From NCBI GenBank assembly GCA_004431415.1, contig QPMI01000056.1, positions 372,001 through 436,000 on the forward strand: a stretch of 64,000 bases of DNA, written 5' to 3'. This DNA is from Cyanophora paradoxa (Eukaryota > Glaucocystophyceae > Cyanophorales > Cyanophoraceae). The notes under the pieces were generated by a model. That model saw nothing but the letters and a program-made list of their open reading frames with translations. It had not been told where the DNA came from and made no database searches. The translations under genes and the position numbers were made by a program. Position 1 is the first letter of the stretch, and each line of letters begins with the position of its first letter. Below, one piece after another: positions 46,966 to 57,479 of the stretch.

Positions 46966-48186
46966 AGGGGCGCAGGGCACCGGCTCGTCGACGGGCGCGG
47001 CGCCGCCGTCCCGCGCCACGCGCATGAGCGCGTACGCTGCGAGCCCGGCTCGGCGCCAGGAAAAAGGGGGAGAGGCTAAGTGGGGTACCCGAGGAGTTGA
47101 GGGCGATGGGGAGGAAGAGGGGCGGCTCCCGCCTCGAGAGGGGCGGCTCCCGCACGAACGAGGCGGAGCGCCCGGGGAGCGCCGGCGCCGCCACCAGCTC
47201 CAGAAGGAACTTGTACTCCCTGAAGAAAAATGAGGTGGGGGGGGGGGAAGTTGGGGGGGGGGAAGGTTATGGGGTACCTGGCGCGGAGGGCGAAGTAGTC
47301 GATGCACTGGAGCACCCCCATCAGGTCACTGTCGGGGTCCAGCGCAAGCAGCAGCTTGGCCGTCTCTGGAGGTACGACGTTCGGTTCGAATCCGAGTAGG
47401 GGGGAAGCGGTCGAGGGGGTACCGAGGGAGGTGCGGGAGCAGCCGCCGCGAATGAGCATCTGCAGGCGCCGGAAGACCAGGCCCTGGGGTGGCGGGGTGA
47501 GTCCGGAGGAGGGTACAGGTTATCCTCGGGGGTACAACGGGTTCTCTGCGCACTTGTTCTCCATGACTGCGAAGTCGAGGCGGCAGGCGCCGCTCGCCGG
47601 CTTGAACTGCGGGTGCCTGCCGGGGACGGAGCTCAAAACCAAGTGAACGAACTGCAGCGCAACGCATCCTCCGCCCCGCCGCGCCCGTGCCCGCGCCCCG
47701 CCCCGCACCAGGCTGCCTCGAGGCAGTAGAGGGCGCGGTCGAGGAGCTCGGTCGCCGCGTCCAGCTCGCCACTGTACTTGTAGATCTGAGGCCGGCCCGC
47801 CGGCTTCAGGCCCCCGGGCCAGGCTTCGTGTGCTCGGGGGTTCGTGTGCTCGGGGGAGGGGCGGGCCCGGGGCCCGGGGCAGGGCCGGGGGGAGGGGCGG
47901 GCCAGGGGAGGGGCGGGCCCGGGCCCGGGCGGGGCCGGGGGAGGGGCGCGCCCGGGCCCGGGCGGGCCGGGGGGAGAGGCGGGGCTGGGAGAGGGGCGGG
48001 CGGGGGAGGGGCGGGGCCGGGGGAGGCGGAAGGGCGGGGGCGGGGCCCTCCGAAGAGGGGCTGGGAGAGGGGAAGGAGGTCCACGTCCTCTCTTCCCCCC
48101 GAAGAGGGCACTCCGGGGGTAGGGAGGTCCGCCTCCTCTCTCCGGGGTCAGCATGCTGCGGAGACGGGCATAAGACACCGAAAACC
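46966..48186 (-). pseudogene. TCF25: TCF25/RQC1-like gene fragment, copy 7 (shorter form, joined to MKT1)
   Basis: Exons IYKYSGEL (about 47780), HPQFKPASGACRLDF, GLVFRRLQMLIRGG, ETAKLLLALDPDSDL, EYKFLLELVAAP (about 47219-47087) and AYALMRVARDGG are readable in order. The frames are cleaner than in copies 3 and 4. The gene's N-terminal exons, the two exons after AYALMRV, and the C-terminus are absent. Confidence 0.87.
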
Positions 48187-50537
48187 AGCGATCGCTTGGC
48201 CAATGAGAAGGCTGTGGACGTCAAGCCCGCGGCGACCGTTAGAACTGAGAACACAGAAGCGATCGCCGGCCAGCAGCTCTTTGTTAGAGATCGGATCCGC
48301 TGGGTATGGCGCCGAACACAAAGCGATCGCCGAGCAATGAGAAGGCTCTATGCGCGGGGCAGAGATGTAGCGATCGCATTGAATAGAGAATCTCTATGCG
48401 AGCATGCCCACAGCGCTACGGGAGGCGGGCACGCACTGCAGGCGTTGGCGTTGGCTGGTGCGACGAACTTGAAGCAGCTCCTGCGCAAGCGATCGCCGGT
48501 CTATGCGCGGGGCAGAGATGTAGCGATCGCATTGAATAGAGAATCTCTATGCGAGCATGCCCACAGCGCTACGGGAGGCGGGCACGCACTGCAGGCGTTG
48601 GCGTTGGCTGGTGCGACGAACTTGAAGCAGCTCCTGCGCAAGCGATCGCCGGTCAGAGAGCCTTCTCATCGCTTCGGCGATCGCTAGCCCTGGTACCGAG
48701 TACTCCGGGGCGATCGCTAGCGCGAACCGTCGGACGACGGACGCGGCGCCGGCGATCGCTTGAAAAAGGCCCCGGCCCGATCCGAGCCCATGGCCGGCGG
48801 GCATAGTGAACATAGTGCCAAAATGTCGCCCCGAAAACACGTTTTTTAGCAGGATCGGAAGACAGCGCGCCCAGGCAGGTCCGAGGGGCGGTTCCGGGAC
48901 GGACCTACTGGCTCAGAGCTGCTTGCGCTGGGCCCGCCGGGCGACGCCATAGTTGAGAGCTCGAGTCCCTGCGCGCCGCCTTACAGCTGCCGAGGATGGG
49001 CGACGGCTGCAGAATTCGAAGATGAGTACCTCGGACAAGCGAAAGCGTGTAGCTAGCGCGCCGCCGGCGCCGCGGGTGAGCCGATGAAGCAAGCGATGTG
49101 TACTCCTCGCGTGCGCGGGCGCGGCGAAGACGCCTGCGGGTCGGGCGTGGCGCCGCGGGGCTGAGCACGGCGTGCGCGCGGACAGTGTCGGGCACCAGCG
49201 CAGCCCGCGCACCGCAGACACTTCAGATGCGCGCAAGAGACGATGATGTAAAGCTAGCCGCCGTGAAAGCCTGACGGCAGATGAGCTGGCCGTGAAGGAA
49301 AGAATGCGCGGCGGTTGGCTGCGTGAGAGCGGACCGGAAGGGATGCGACGCGACCCGCGCCGTTGTAGTCTGACATAACGGAGGTGTGTGTAGGCGAAAC
49401 GAGGGCGTCCCGCGTCCAGCGAAGCCTCCCGAACAGCGCGCGCCACACACACGCGGCGGCCCACCGCCAGCGAAGCCGTCGTGGTCTCGAAAGCTCTGAA
49501 GCCGTACGGAGAGGTAAGTGAGGGCGCGAAGAACGACATCAAAGACCGAGGATACCAGATCTCTTTGTGACGGCGATGGCGGACGCCCTGCTTAACGCCG
49601 GGCTGGACGCGCTTATAGAGCTGGCGAAAGCGGAACTCGACGATGACGATGATGAAGAACACGAGTGTGATGCTATGGTCGAGGAGGAGGCCGTGGCTGT
49701 AGTCGGGTGTAGCAGCCAAGGCGGCGGAGCTTCTGGCGCAGGCGAGGCGGTCGCCTGCCACAAGTAAGACGCAGTACGCAGGTCAGAAGCGAAATGGCCG
49801 ACCAAGGCAAGCCTGGAAGCTCGAACGACAGGAACGGTGCTTGCTGCTCTTCTGGCGGCCGAAACGGGTCGGGAACTTGATTAAACATGGCTGCGGTCTA
49901 TCAAAATGCGCCTCCAATGCTCTATTTAGCGCGCAGGAGCTGCGGGAGCTGCGTCTCGCTCTCAGAACGGGTACAGGAACGCTTTCGTTTACTCTACCCC
50001 TGCTCGAGTTCTCCCCGAGTCAGCAACAGTCACGAGTTCTCCCAACATCGTCCGCGCCCCGGCTTCGAAGAAGATACAGCGATTTCACAAAGCATTTAAC
50101 ACACTTTCACCAAGTTTCACGTGGGAAGAACGTGCTCGATCGCGCCGCCCAGGCAAGCACCAGGCACGGGGGGTGGAAGCACTGCCTGGATACTGGCTTT
50201 CGCCCATTCATCCGTGTTCAGCGATCGCTTGGCCAATGAGAAGGCTGTGGACGTCAAGCCCGCGGCGACCGTTAGAACTGAGAACACAGAAGCGATCGCC
50301 GGCCCAGCAGCTCTTTGTTAGAGATCGGATCCGCTGGGTATGGCGCCGAACACAAAGCGATCGCCGAGCAATGAGAAGGCTCTATGCGCGGGCAGAGATG
50401 TAGCGATCGCATTGAATAGAGAATCTCTATGCGAGCATGCCCACAGCGCTACGGGAGGCGGGCACGCACTGCAGGCGTTGGCGTTGGCTGGTGCGACGAA
50501 CTTGAAGCAGCTCCTGCGCAAGCGATCGCCGGTCTCA
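48187..50537. repeat. Modules R, X, W and R', copy next to the complete MKT1
   Basis: R (48187-48804), X (48805-49181), W (49182-50219, intact acidic ORF at 49576) and R' (50220-50537). This block sits immediately upstream of the MKT1 promoter module that drives the complete gene. If it existed before the amplification, W may be part of the original upstream neighbour. Confidence 0.72.
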
Positions 50538-51203
50538 GAGTAGAGCTCGAGCTTCAGATTCATGCGATACTGAACCCTTACCCGTTCATTCTGGACGGTG
50601 ACGCGGAGATCAATCCTATCATCGGGGTAATTGATCTAAATTTCTGTTAGCAATGGCCACGTGCTGACTAGTACTCGGAGGCCCGTAAGTTGGCCCATCC
50701 ATTGGCCCGGACCGTTGGCGTCCGTCGCCGTAACGGCCGCCCTCCAGGAGACTGTTAATGACGCCATTATGACGGTACCGATGATACTTGACGCAGAATG
50801 GACCAATCGCGCAACGCCGGCCAAGCGTTTTTTCTCGCCGTCTAAAAATTCGTGGGCCGACTGATTTTCCCCGCCATGAGGCCGGTTTGGGGGTACACCC
50901 TCCGGGCGTGTCGACATCTCATCATAAGCCGGAGCACGCCGCGATGGGCGCCCGAGCGCTGGGAGCAACGCATATGTGAGCCTCTCTCTTAGTGTGCGAC
51001 CGTACGAAGTGCAAACTAGCTCCCTATGCGCCTGGAGCACTTTTTCAGCAATCCTGCGAAGTCCGCTGGGGAGCCGACATCGACGTTCGACAGCGCAAGC
51101 CGATCTGTATGAGCGGCCTGTGAGCGAATCCCTCGCTCCCGGCGGTGCCTCAGCCGCGCGGACTCGATCTTGGCGGACCACGAGCGACCGACGGCGCCCC
51201 GGT
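50538..51203 (+). promoter_or_regulatory. MKT1 upstream region (module V, 5' part)
   Basis: These 666 bases between R' and the MKT1 ATG contain no convincing ORF. They are less GC-rich than the gene bodies, with stretches such as GGTAATTGATCTAAATTTCT and CGTTTTTTCTCGCCGTCTAA. CCAAT-type words occur (ATTGGCCCGG near 50701 and GACCAATCGC near 50802). The same region precedes all eight MKT1 starts, so the array multiplies this promoter. The transcription start cannot be placed from sequence. Confidence 0.5.
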
Positions 51204-54200
51204 ATGCCGGTACGAGGCCTAGCTGGTGCGCATGGATTGCCCTGCGACAAGTTACGAAGGGCGTCGCGCGTATGCGCCTCCCTGACCCGCGTGACCGCAG
51301 AGTTCCTGAGGGACCGCGGTCTCCTCCGGACCGATTCGATAGAGGCGTTGCGAGGCACCTCTATAGGTGCGGCCTGGCATTTTCCTCTTTAGACGTTCGT
51401 CCTGGGTGCCGAAATACGAAGCACGGCTTGCAGGCATCGATGGCTACGTTTGGCTTCGGAAGCTCCAAATCCGGGAGCCGCTGCGAGAAGCGACGGGCGA
51501 CGGGTGCGACCCGCCGTGGTGTCCTCGTCGCCTCCCGTTCCGCGGCGGATCGAATCGCGCGTGCGTGCATGCGTGCAGGTCGCAGGCGCTGCCGGTCGCG
51601 CTTTCGGAGCAGCTTCGGGTGTTCGAGGAGGCGGGAATCAAGCCCTGCTTCGTGTTTGCGGGGCTGAACATCCCGCGGAAGGAGCGCCCGTTCACGCAGC
51701 CCGACGATCGGCTGGCGGCTCGGCAGCGCGCCTGGCAGGAGCACGCGGCCAACAACCTCCGGGCCGCAGTGGCGCTCTTCTCGCAGTCCGGTGCGGCCCG
51801 CGCTTGCCTGCCCGCCCACCCGCTGCGCCGCTGACGTTCGCCGTCAGCTTCGGCCGCGGTGGTATCCCCTGATCTCGTCGCTGACGTGATTCGATTCCTG
51901 CGGGGTCGCAATGCCGACGCGATCCGCGCGCCGTACCTCAGCTGGGCCCAGGTTCGCCGCCTTCCCCCCTTTCACCTCGCCTCGCCCGCACCGAGCGCCG
52001 CCGCAGCTGGGGTACATGGAGGGCGACGACGTGCGGATGGTGGACGGGGTACACGCGCAGCTGGAAGTTCTGCTCTTTGGCGCCCGCCGCGTCATCGTCT
52101 CGCTCGACCTGGCGGTACCCTGCCCGACCTTCCCCCCCCCCGTCCCTCGCTCACCGATCGCCTCGTAGGAGGGTACCTTCGAGTGGGTCGACCGCGACAC
52201 GGTGCTGGCAGCCGCTGGCGCCTCCGCGGATCAATTTCTGGACGCCTGCCTTCTCTCCGGATTCGATTTCCTGGGCACGTTCCCGCCCCTCGCGGGACAC
52301 CCCCCCTCCACCGTCCTCCCCGGTGCCCTTCTTCCCCCACGCACCGGCACCCCGGTACCCCCGACCGCGCTGACGTACCCCCAGCCGCGATCGACCTCGT
52401 CCTGAGGTACCGAACGGGTACGGCGCCGTGCGGGCCATGATGGGCGGCAACGGGCCCTCCTCCCCGGACCGGTACAGTCCACAGCCCTCTCCCAAAACCG
52501 TCCTTTTAACGTCGTACCCCCACCTCAAAATAGCGGCGGGACACGTACACGGACCAGTTCCTGCGGGCGCGGGCGCTGGTCCAACACCACGTGGTCCTCG
52601 AGCCCTCGGCGCGCGGCCCTCAACGCCGCGCTCGCCCCCGCGTGCGCCCCACCGTACCCTCCTCCGAGCCTGAAACCAGAACTAGCGCTCCTTCCACTTT
52701 AGGACACAGGACTCCCCTAGCCTTCCCCCTCTCTCGACCTCGCCCCGCCCCCTGCCTAGCGGCTCTTGACCTCGCTCTTCTCGTTCCCCCACCGGACCCG
52801 CCCCATCCCGCCTAGAAACTAGAACTAGGGCAAGGGGACCCGCTCTGCGGCTCGCCCCTCGTCCTGGCTCCCCCAGCCTAGCCAGCCCCCTCGGCCTCTT
52901 TCCCCTCCCCCCCACCCCCCTCCCCCCCCCCTCTCACCCCCCCTCCACGTACAGGGACCTGGACGAGGTGCTGGGCCCGCGGCTGCCCGACGAGCTCTTC
53001 CACCTCCTCGCCGCCGGCTGCCTCGAGGTGATTGATCCTTACTGTTTGATTTTGATGCAACATTACGTTACCTTCTAACGTTACGACCTTCTAACGTTAC
53101 GACATACCTAAGACCTTTAATCTTTTGATCTTTAATGAGACCTAAGACTTTAGACGCCGCCGCGGCCGGCTGCCTCGAGGTGATCCATCCCTGGACCTCC
53201 AACCTCGCCTCATCCACGCCTCGCCCCTCATCTCCTGGCGCCGCTCACGCTCCCGCCCCTCCTCCTCCCTCGCCCGCCCTCCCGCAGGCGTCGCTGCTGA
53301 GCGCGCTGGTGCTCGGCATGGACCGGGAGTTGCCCCCCCCCGTCGACTCCGAGGCCTACCGCCGCGCCTCCGCCGGTGAGTCAAGCATCTAGATACTAGA
53401 ACAATTAGAACAACGAGAACAACTAGATACTAGAACAAATAGACGCGCCTCACTCTAGAACAACTAGACTCGACTCCGAGGCCTACCGCCGCGCCTCCGC
53501 CGGTGAGTCAAGCATCTAGATACTAGAACAATTAGAACAACGAGAACAACTAGATACTAGAACAAATAGACGCGCCTCACTCTAGAACAACTAGACTCGA
53601 CTCCGAGGCCTACCGCCGCGCCTCCGCCGGTGAGTTAGTTAGTGAGTTGTTGTTGTTGTTGGAGCAACTAGAGCAACTAGATACTAGAACAATTAGAACA
53701 GCTAGAAGAACTAGATACTAGAACAAATAGACGCGCCTCCGCCGCGCCTCGATACTAGAACAACTAGACTCGACTCCGAGGCCTACCGCCGCGCCTCCGC
53801 CGGTGAGCGAGTGAGTTGGGAGTTAGTTGGAGCAATCGACACGATCGATACGTTAAAGCCGATCGATACCAGAACAGCCAGCAACTGTTACTAGAACGAT
53901 AAACGCCTCCTGATCGCTACTAGAACAGCTAGACGAACAATTAGAGCGTCGGCCCACCTACCGCCGCGCCTCCGCCGGTGCCGCTTGCACCCTCGCCCTC
54001 AACCTCCGCCGCACACATCTAGCCGATGAACGACGCTTCCGTCCCGTCCCGTCCTGACCCCGGCCCGGCCCCTCCTCTGCAGACTCGCTGACGATCCGGG
54101 CGACGGCGCTGGCGGCGCTGGCGGCGCCCCTGCCCGAGTCGCTGCGGGCGCGGCCCGTCTGCACCATCCGCTGGTTCGACGCGGTGCGTGGAAGGGCGCT

Positions 54201-56549
54201 CCAGGGCGCCCCGCGCTTAGTGGCGGCGCCAGTCTGACCTCAGGCCCGCAGGTGACCGAGTACCCCCTGCCCCACGGGGAGGACCCCTTGACCGTCCGCG
54301 GGGTACGCGACCCGCCTCCATCCCTTCTTCTTCTTCTTCTTCTTCTTCTTCTCCGGTCCCTGAGGCGGGGGCCCTCGCAGGCCGGGGGCCGCGCCGAGCC
54401 GCTCTCGCCCTGGTGCCCCCCGCACGCCGACATCCTGGCCGAGGCCTCCCGCCAGGCGAGCGCTCCCCTGCCCCGGGCGAAGGGGCGGACGAACGCTCCT
54501 CCAGCGAGCGGGTGGGCGGGCGGGCGGGCGGTCCCTTAGATCCCTTAGCTTAAGCGGACGGGCGAGCGCGCAAGCGAACGAGCGACCGGAAGAGCGAGCG
54601 GCGCTCGTCGGTCGACGCTTCTTGCCTGAGGCTGACGAACGTTCGCTCGCTCGCCCCCCGCGCAGCTCCGGCAGCAGCAGGTGGGCCTGCCGCCCGCGGA
54701 GGGGCCCCAGCCCAGCTCCGCCCTCGGGCTCTCCTTCGTCGTCCGCTGGGTAGAGGGACGGAGGGGGGGTAGCGGAAGCGGGGGCGGTGGGGGGGGCGGG
54801 TCCCGCTCCAGCCGCCACTCCCGCGCCTCCTCGGATTCCGGGTCGAGGGACGCGAGCCCCCCGGCGCTTTCCGGAGCGCCCCCCGCGGGCCCCGCGGACC
54901 CCGCCGCCGCCGCCGCCGCCGCCGCCGTCGCCGCCGCCGCCGCCGGCGAGTCGTCCGTCGAGGAGTGCCTTACCCCCCTCCTCTTCCAGCTCCTCCACGT
55001 CCGGAGTGCGTACCCGGGCTCCCCCCCCCCCCTACTCCCCTTGTTTTCGCCGACTCACCCGCCGTACCCCTCCTTAGGTACCTGGACGGGGGGCGCCAGG
55101 AGGCTACCGTGTTCGGGCGTTCCCTGTCCCTTGCCCCCCTGGATCGCCAAGAGGAGTCGTTCCTATTTATAGAACTCCTGCGCCTGGGGCACCTGACGGG
55201 GGAGACCCTCACGCACCCCAACGTACCCCCGCCGCCCTACGCCCCCCCGCCGCCCTCGCCCCCGCAGCCCCTCCCCGGCTCTCCAGCCGGCTCCCCCTTC
55301 TCGTCTGTCTACGGGAACCCTGTGCCGGCCATTCCCCCAGCCATCGCCCTTGATGCCCTCTCCCCCTCCCTTGCCCCGGTACCCCTCGCCGGCCCCACCG
55401 CCACCGCCTTCCACCTCGAGGTGCCGCGTACCCCCCAAAGACCCATCCACCCCCGTCCCAACCCCGCTCAGGTGAACCTCGTGTGCCGCGTCATGACCCT
55501 GCTGCCGCTTCGGTGCCGCGAGGGGGCGCCCTGGGAGGGCGCAATCGACCACGACCTCGCGGCCTTCCTGGGGGTATCCCGTTGCATCCAGCGGCCCCTT
55601 CGTTCGCTCTGCGACGCCCTCCTGGCCGCCGCTTGCCTGCGGCGGTTCCAGGCCCTACCCCTCCCTCCGGACGCGCCCCCGGAGGCCTCCGCCCGGCCCC
55701 CGCTCGCCCGGCTTTCCCCCCGGGGGTACATTGACCTCGCGGCGCGACTCCCCTTCCGACGCGAGCTGTCGACGACCCTTGGGATTGTTTGCAAGCACTG
55801 GCTCCAGGTGCCCTTTAGCTCGCGGCCCTACACGAGCTCGGACGAAAGAAAGGCTCACTCTTTGCCGTTTTTCTTTCCTCTCTGCAGTGCGAGCAGGCGC
55901 CGTCTCCCGCCGATCTGGCGGCCGCGTTCCCCTCTGCCGTGGACCCCTTCTCGGATTTGATCGCCGGGTTCGCCTTCTGGGACCAGGTACCCCCCTTTTC
56001 CTTTTCCTCCTTTTTCTTTCTTTTTCTTCCTCAAAATGTCGCCGCAGGCGATGCTCATGATGGCTCACCTGAGGCGCGAGCACGCGATCCCGGACGACAT
56101 TGCGGCTCAGGTGAGCGCGAAGCGGGGGGGGGGGGGGGGCGAACGGCCCTGGACTTGCCTCGAGTGTCTCAGAGCGCGCCGCCGCCGTCCTCGCCCCTGA
56201 TCTCTCCTCGCCGCAGTTCGACCGCGCGAACGCCTTCCTTGGCATGAAGCGCAGCGCCGGCAACGCCGGCGCCGTCGTTATGTCGGCCGCCCAGGTGAGC
56301 GTTCGTCTGAGGGAGCTCGCGTCCTATGATTCCGACCTGATCTGATTTCATTCGATCCCCCAGGCGGCCGCCCTCGGACCGATCGCTTTGCAGGTCCAGA
56401 TTCCCGTACCCGTCGTGCCCCCGGCCGGGTTCCTGCCCATGGCCATGCCGTACCCCGGCTTCGGGCCGGGTACCGCAATGTCTCCCATCTACATGATGTA
56501 CCCCAGCATTGAGAGCTCTGCCAGCGGATCGGGTATCCTATCCAGCTGA
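51204..56549 (+). CDS. MKT1: MKT1-like post-transcriptional regulator, complete 21-exon gene
   Basis: Exons with consistent phases: 51204-51225, 51301-51366, 51434-51503, 51579-51790, 51848-51951, 52007-52114, 52169-52322, 52385-52471, 52534-52653, 52955-53027, 53288-53375, 54083-54183, 54252-54302, 54381-54455, 54666-55009, 55078-55222, 55472-55807, 55888-55986, 56048-56110, 56217-56294 and 56364-56549, about 861 codons (yeast Mkt1 is 830). The N-terminus MPVRGLAEFLRDRGLL and RGTSIGIDGYVWLRKL are XPG-N; APYLSWAQ through LLFGARRVIVSLDLA is XPG-I. Nuclease acidic residues are replaced (FVFAG for FVFDG), as expected for this pseudo-nuclease family. The MKT1 C-terminal domain spans FLFIELLRLGHL, AFWDQAMLMMAHLRRE and FDRANAFLGMKR. 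Mkt1 works with Pbp1/ataxin-2 on mRNA fate. Intron 14 appears to be GC-AG. Exons 8-9 have about four one-base losses in G/C runs relative to sibling copies, probably consensus errors. Confidence 0.9.
53376..53982 (+). repeat. Repeated exon-11 end and donor array in the complete MKT1
   Basis: Donor-like copies of GCCTCCGCCG|GTGAG fall at 53376, 53503, 53630 and 53803, and GCCG|GTGCCG at about 53978. The first three are exactly 127 bp apart (42 codons plus one base, so skipping between donors shifts frame). Each unit repeats GACTCCGAGGCCTACCGCCG, the coding end of exon 11. AT-rich CTAGATACTAGAACAA words fill the rest. Confidence 0.87.
54324..54353 (+). repeat. (CTT)n microsatellite in MKT1 intron 13
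   Basis: About ten uninterrupted CTT/TTC triplets lie between exons 13 and 14 and could serve as the polypyrimidine tract. Equivalent runs are at about 22259, 39208 and 46758, the last one triplet or so shorter, giving a marker for copy relationships. Confidence 0.8.
54901..54950 (+). repeat. GCC repeat encoding poly-alanine in MKT1 exon 15
   Basis: A GCC-type triplet run encodes about sixteen alanines with one or two valines, in a low-complexity insert that also holds GGSGSGGGGGGG and Ser/Arg stretches (about 54775-54955). It lies between the SFVVRWVEG and VEECLTPLLFQLL parts of the conserved C-terminal region, where family members vary in length. Confidence 0.75.
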
Positions 56550-57479
56550 GTACCCCCCTTGTTCGTAGTAGGCCTAGGCGTCTGTTTCACTCGAGTTTTC
56601 TTCGTTTCCTTCCGTATTCTTAGTCGTAGGTCAGTTTTTGTCGTGCTTCGAGTGAGCAGCGGGCGGGGTTCCCTCTCCATACATTCGTGCCCCTTGACAG
56701 GATAGCTAGGCGTACCCCGTTAGGCGTGTGGGCTCTGAGCCGGCTCTGCGACTAGAAAGTGACTAGTCGTCAGCCCCAGTCGATATTTACTTAGCTCTCA
56801 TGCAGTGCAGGTTTTTCAAATGCAGAAGTTTTCGAAGCAGATCGATCAGCTCACTCTGTTCGTACATGTTATTGCCTTTCTTGTAGATAATTTCAGCCTT
56901 CCCTCCCTTCCTTCACATCTAGACCTCTGCATCCTCCAGCCGTTTCCCACGAATTCCCGTCTCCGGCTCCCCATTATAATTAGTGTACATACACAGGCCG
57001 CGGGCGTGGATCGCAATACGCAAAGAGTCTTGAATCACAAATACCTGTGCTCCATGCAGCTTGCTTTGACCGATTTCGAAATCTCTCTCGTCTGATCGAT
57101 TGAATAGTTTTTTCTGTGTGCGCTTGGTACGTTTTTACCATTTTAACCAAACATGACCGTCGGACCCCGAGCCCTGAAGGCTCGTGTGAAATTTTACTTG
57201 AATACCTAGTCAGCGTTGCAATTACTGCAGCTGCCTTAGTACCGTAGTACTGCGAGATCGGGCCATGTTAGCCTTAAGGCTTGTACGTACATGTATTTGC
57301 AGAAGGCGTACAGTTCGTCGTACACTGCGTTCAAGTGCGTTGCATGCGTGCTGATTAATATTGGGCCGGGCCTTTTACGAAAACGGTGGGTTTACAGGTC
57401 TTATAACAATCGAACGCTACATAGCCTAGTGGCGAAGGCCGCGAAACATCGGACACTGTGACAGCGACGTGGGTGCGGA
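56550..57479. other. Spacer between MKT1 and the next gene (convergent 3' ends)
   Basis: About 930 bases, visibly richer in A and T than the flanking genes, with no reading frame I believe. MKT1 (+) ends at 56549 and the next gene (-) ends at 57480, so this holds both 3' untranslated regions. No tRNA-like fold or repeat was seen. Confidence 0.6.

Noticed and set aside
1-51203. Helitron or pack-type transposon capturing MKT1 and TCF25 pieces
   Set aside because: No Rep/helicase, DDE transposase or reverse transcriptase motif, no consistent termini and no target-site duplication were found. The right-most unit merges into the real MKT1 gene, which fits tandem amplification better.
51367-51834. 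ORF starting at GTG 51367 that reads into KYEARLAGIDGYVWLRKL
   Set aside because: GTG here is the intron 2 splice donor, not a start. The ATG at 51204 with exons 1 and 2 gives the family-typical N-terminus with matching phases.
54240-54998. 252-codon - strand ORF opposite MKT1 exons 12-15
   Set aside because: It is the antisense of the repeat-rich MKT1 exon 15 and the CTT tract (giving poly-Lys) and has no independent support.
56805-57095. 96-codon ORF in the spacer after MKT1
   Set aside because: AT-rich region, no family resemblance, codon use unlike neighbouring genes. Probably chance within 3' untranslated sequence.
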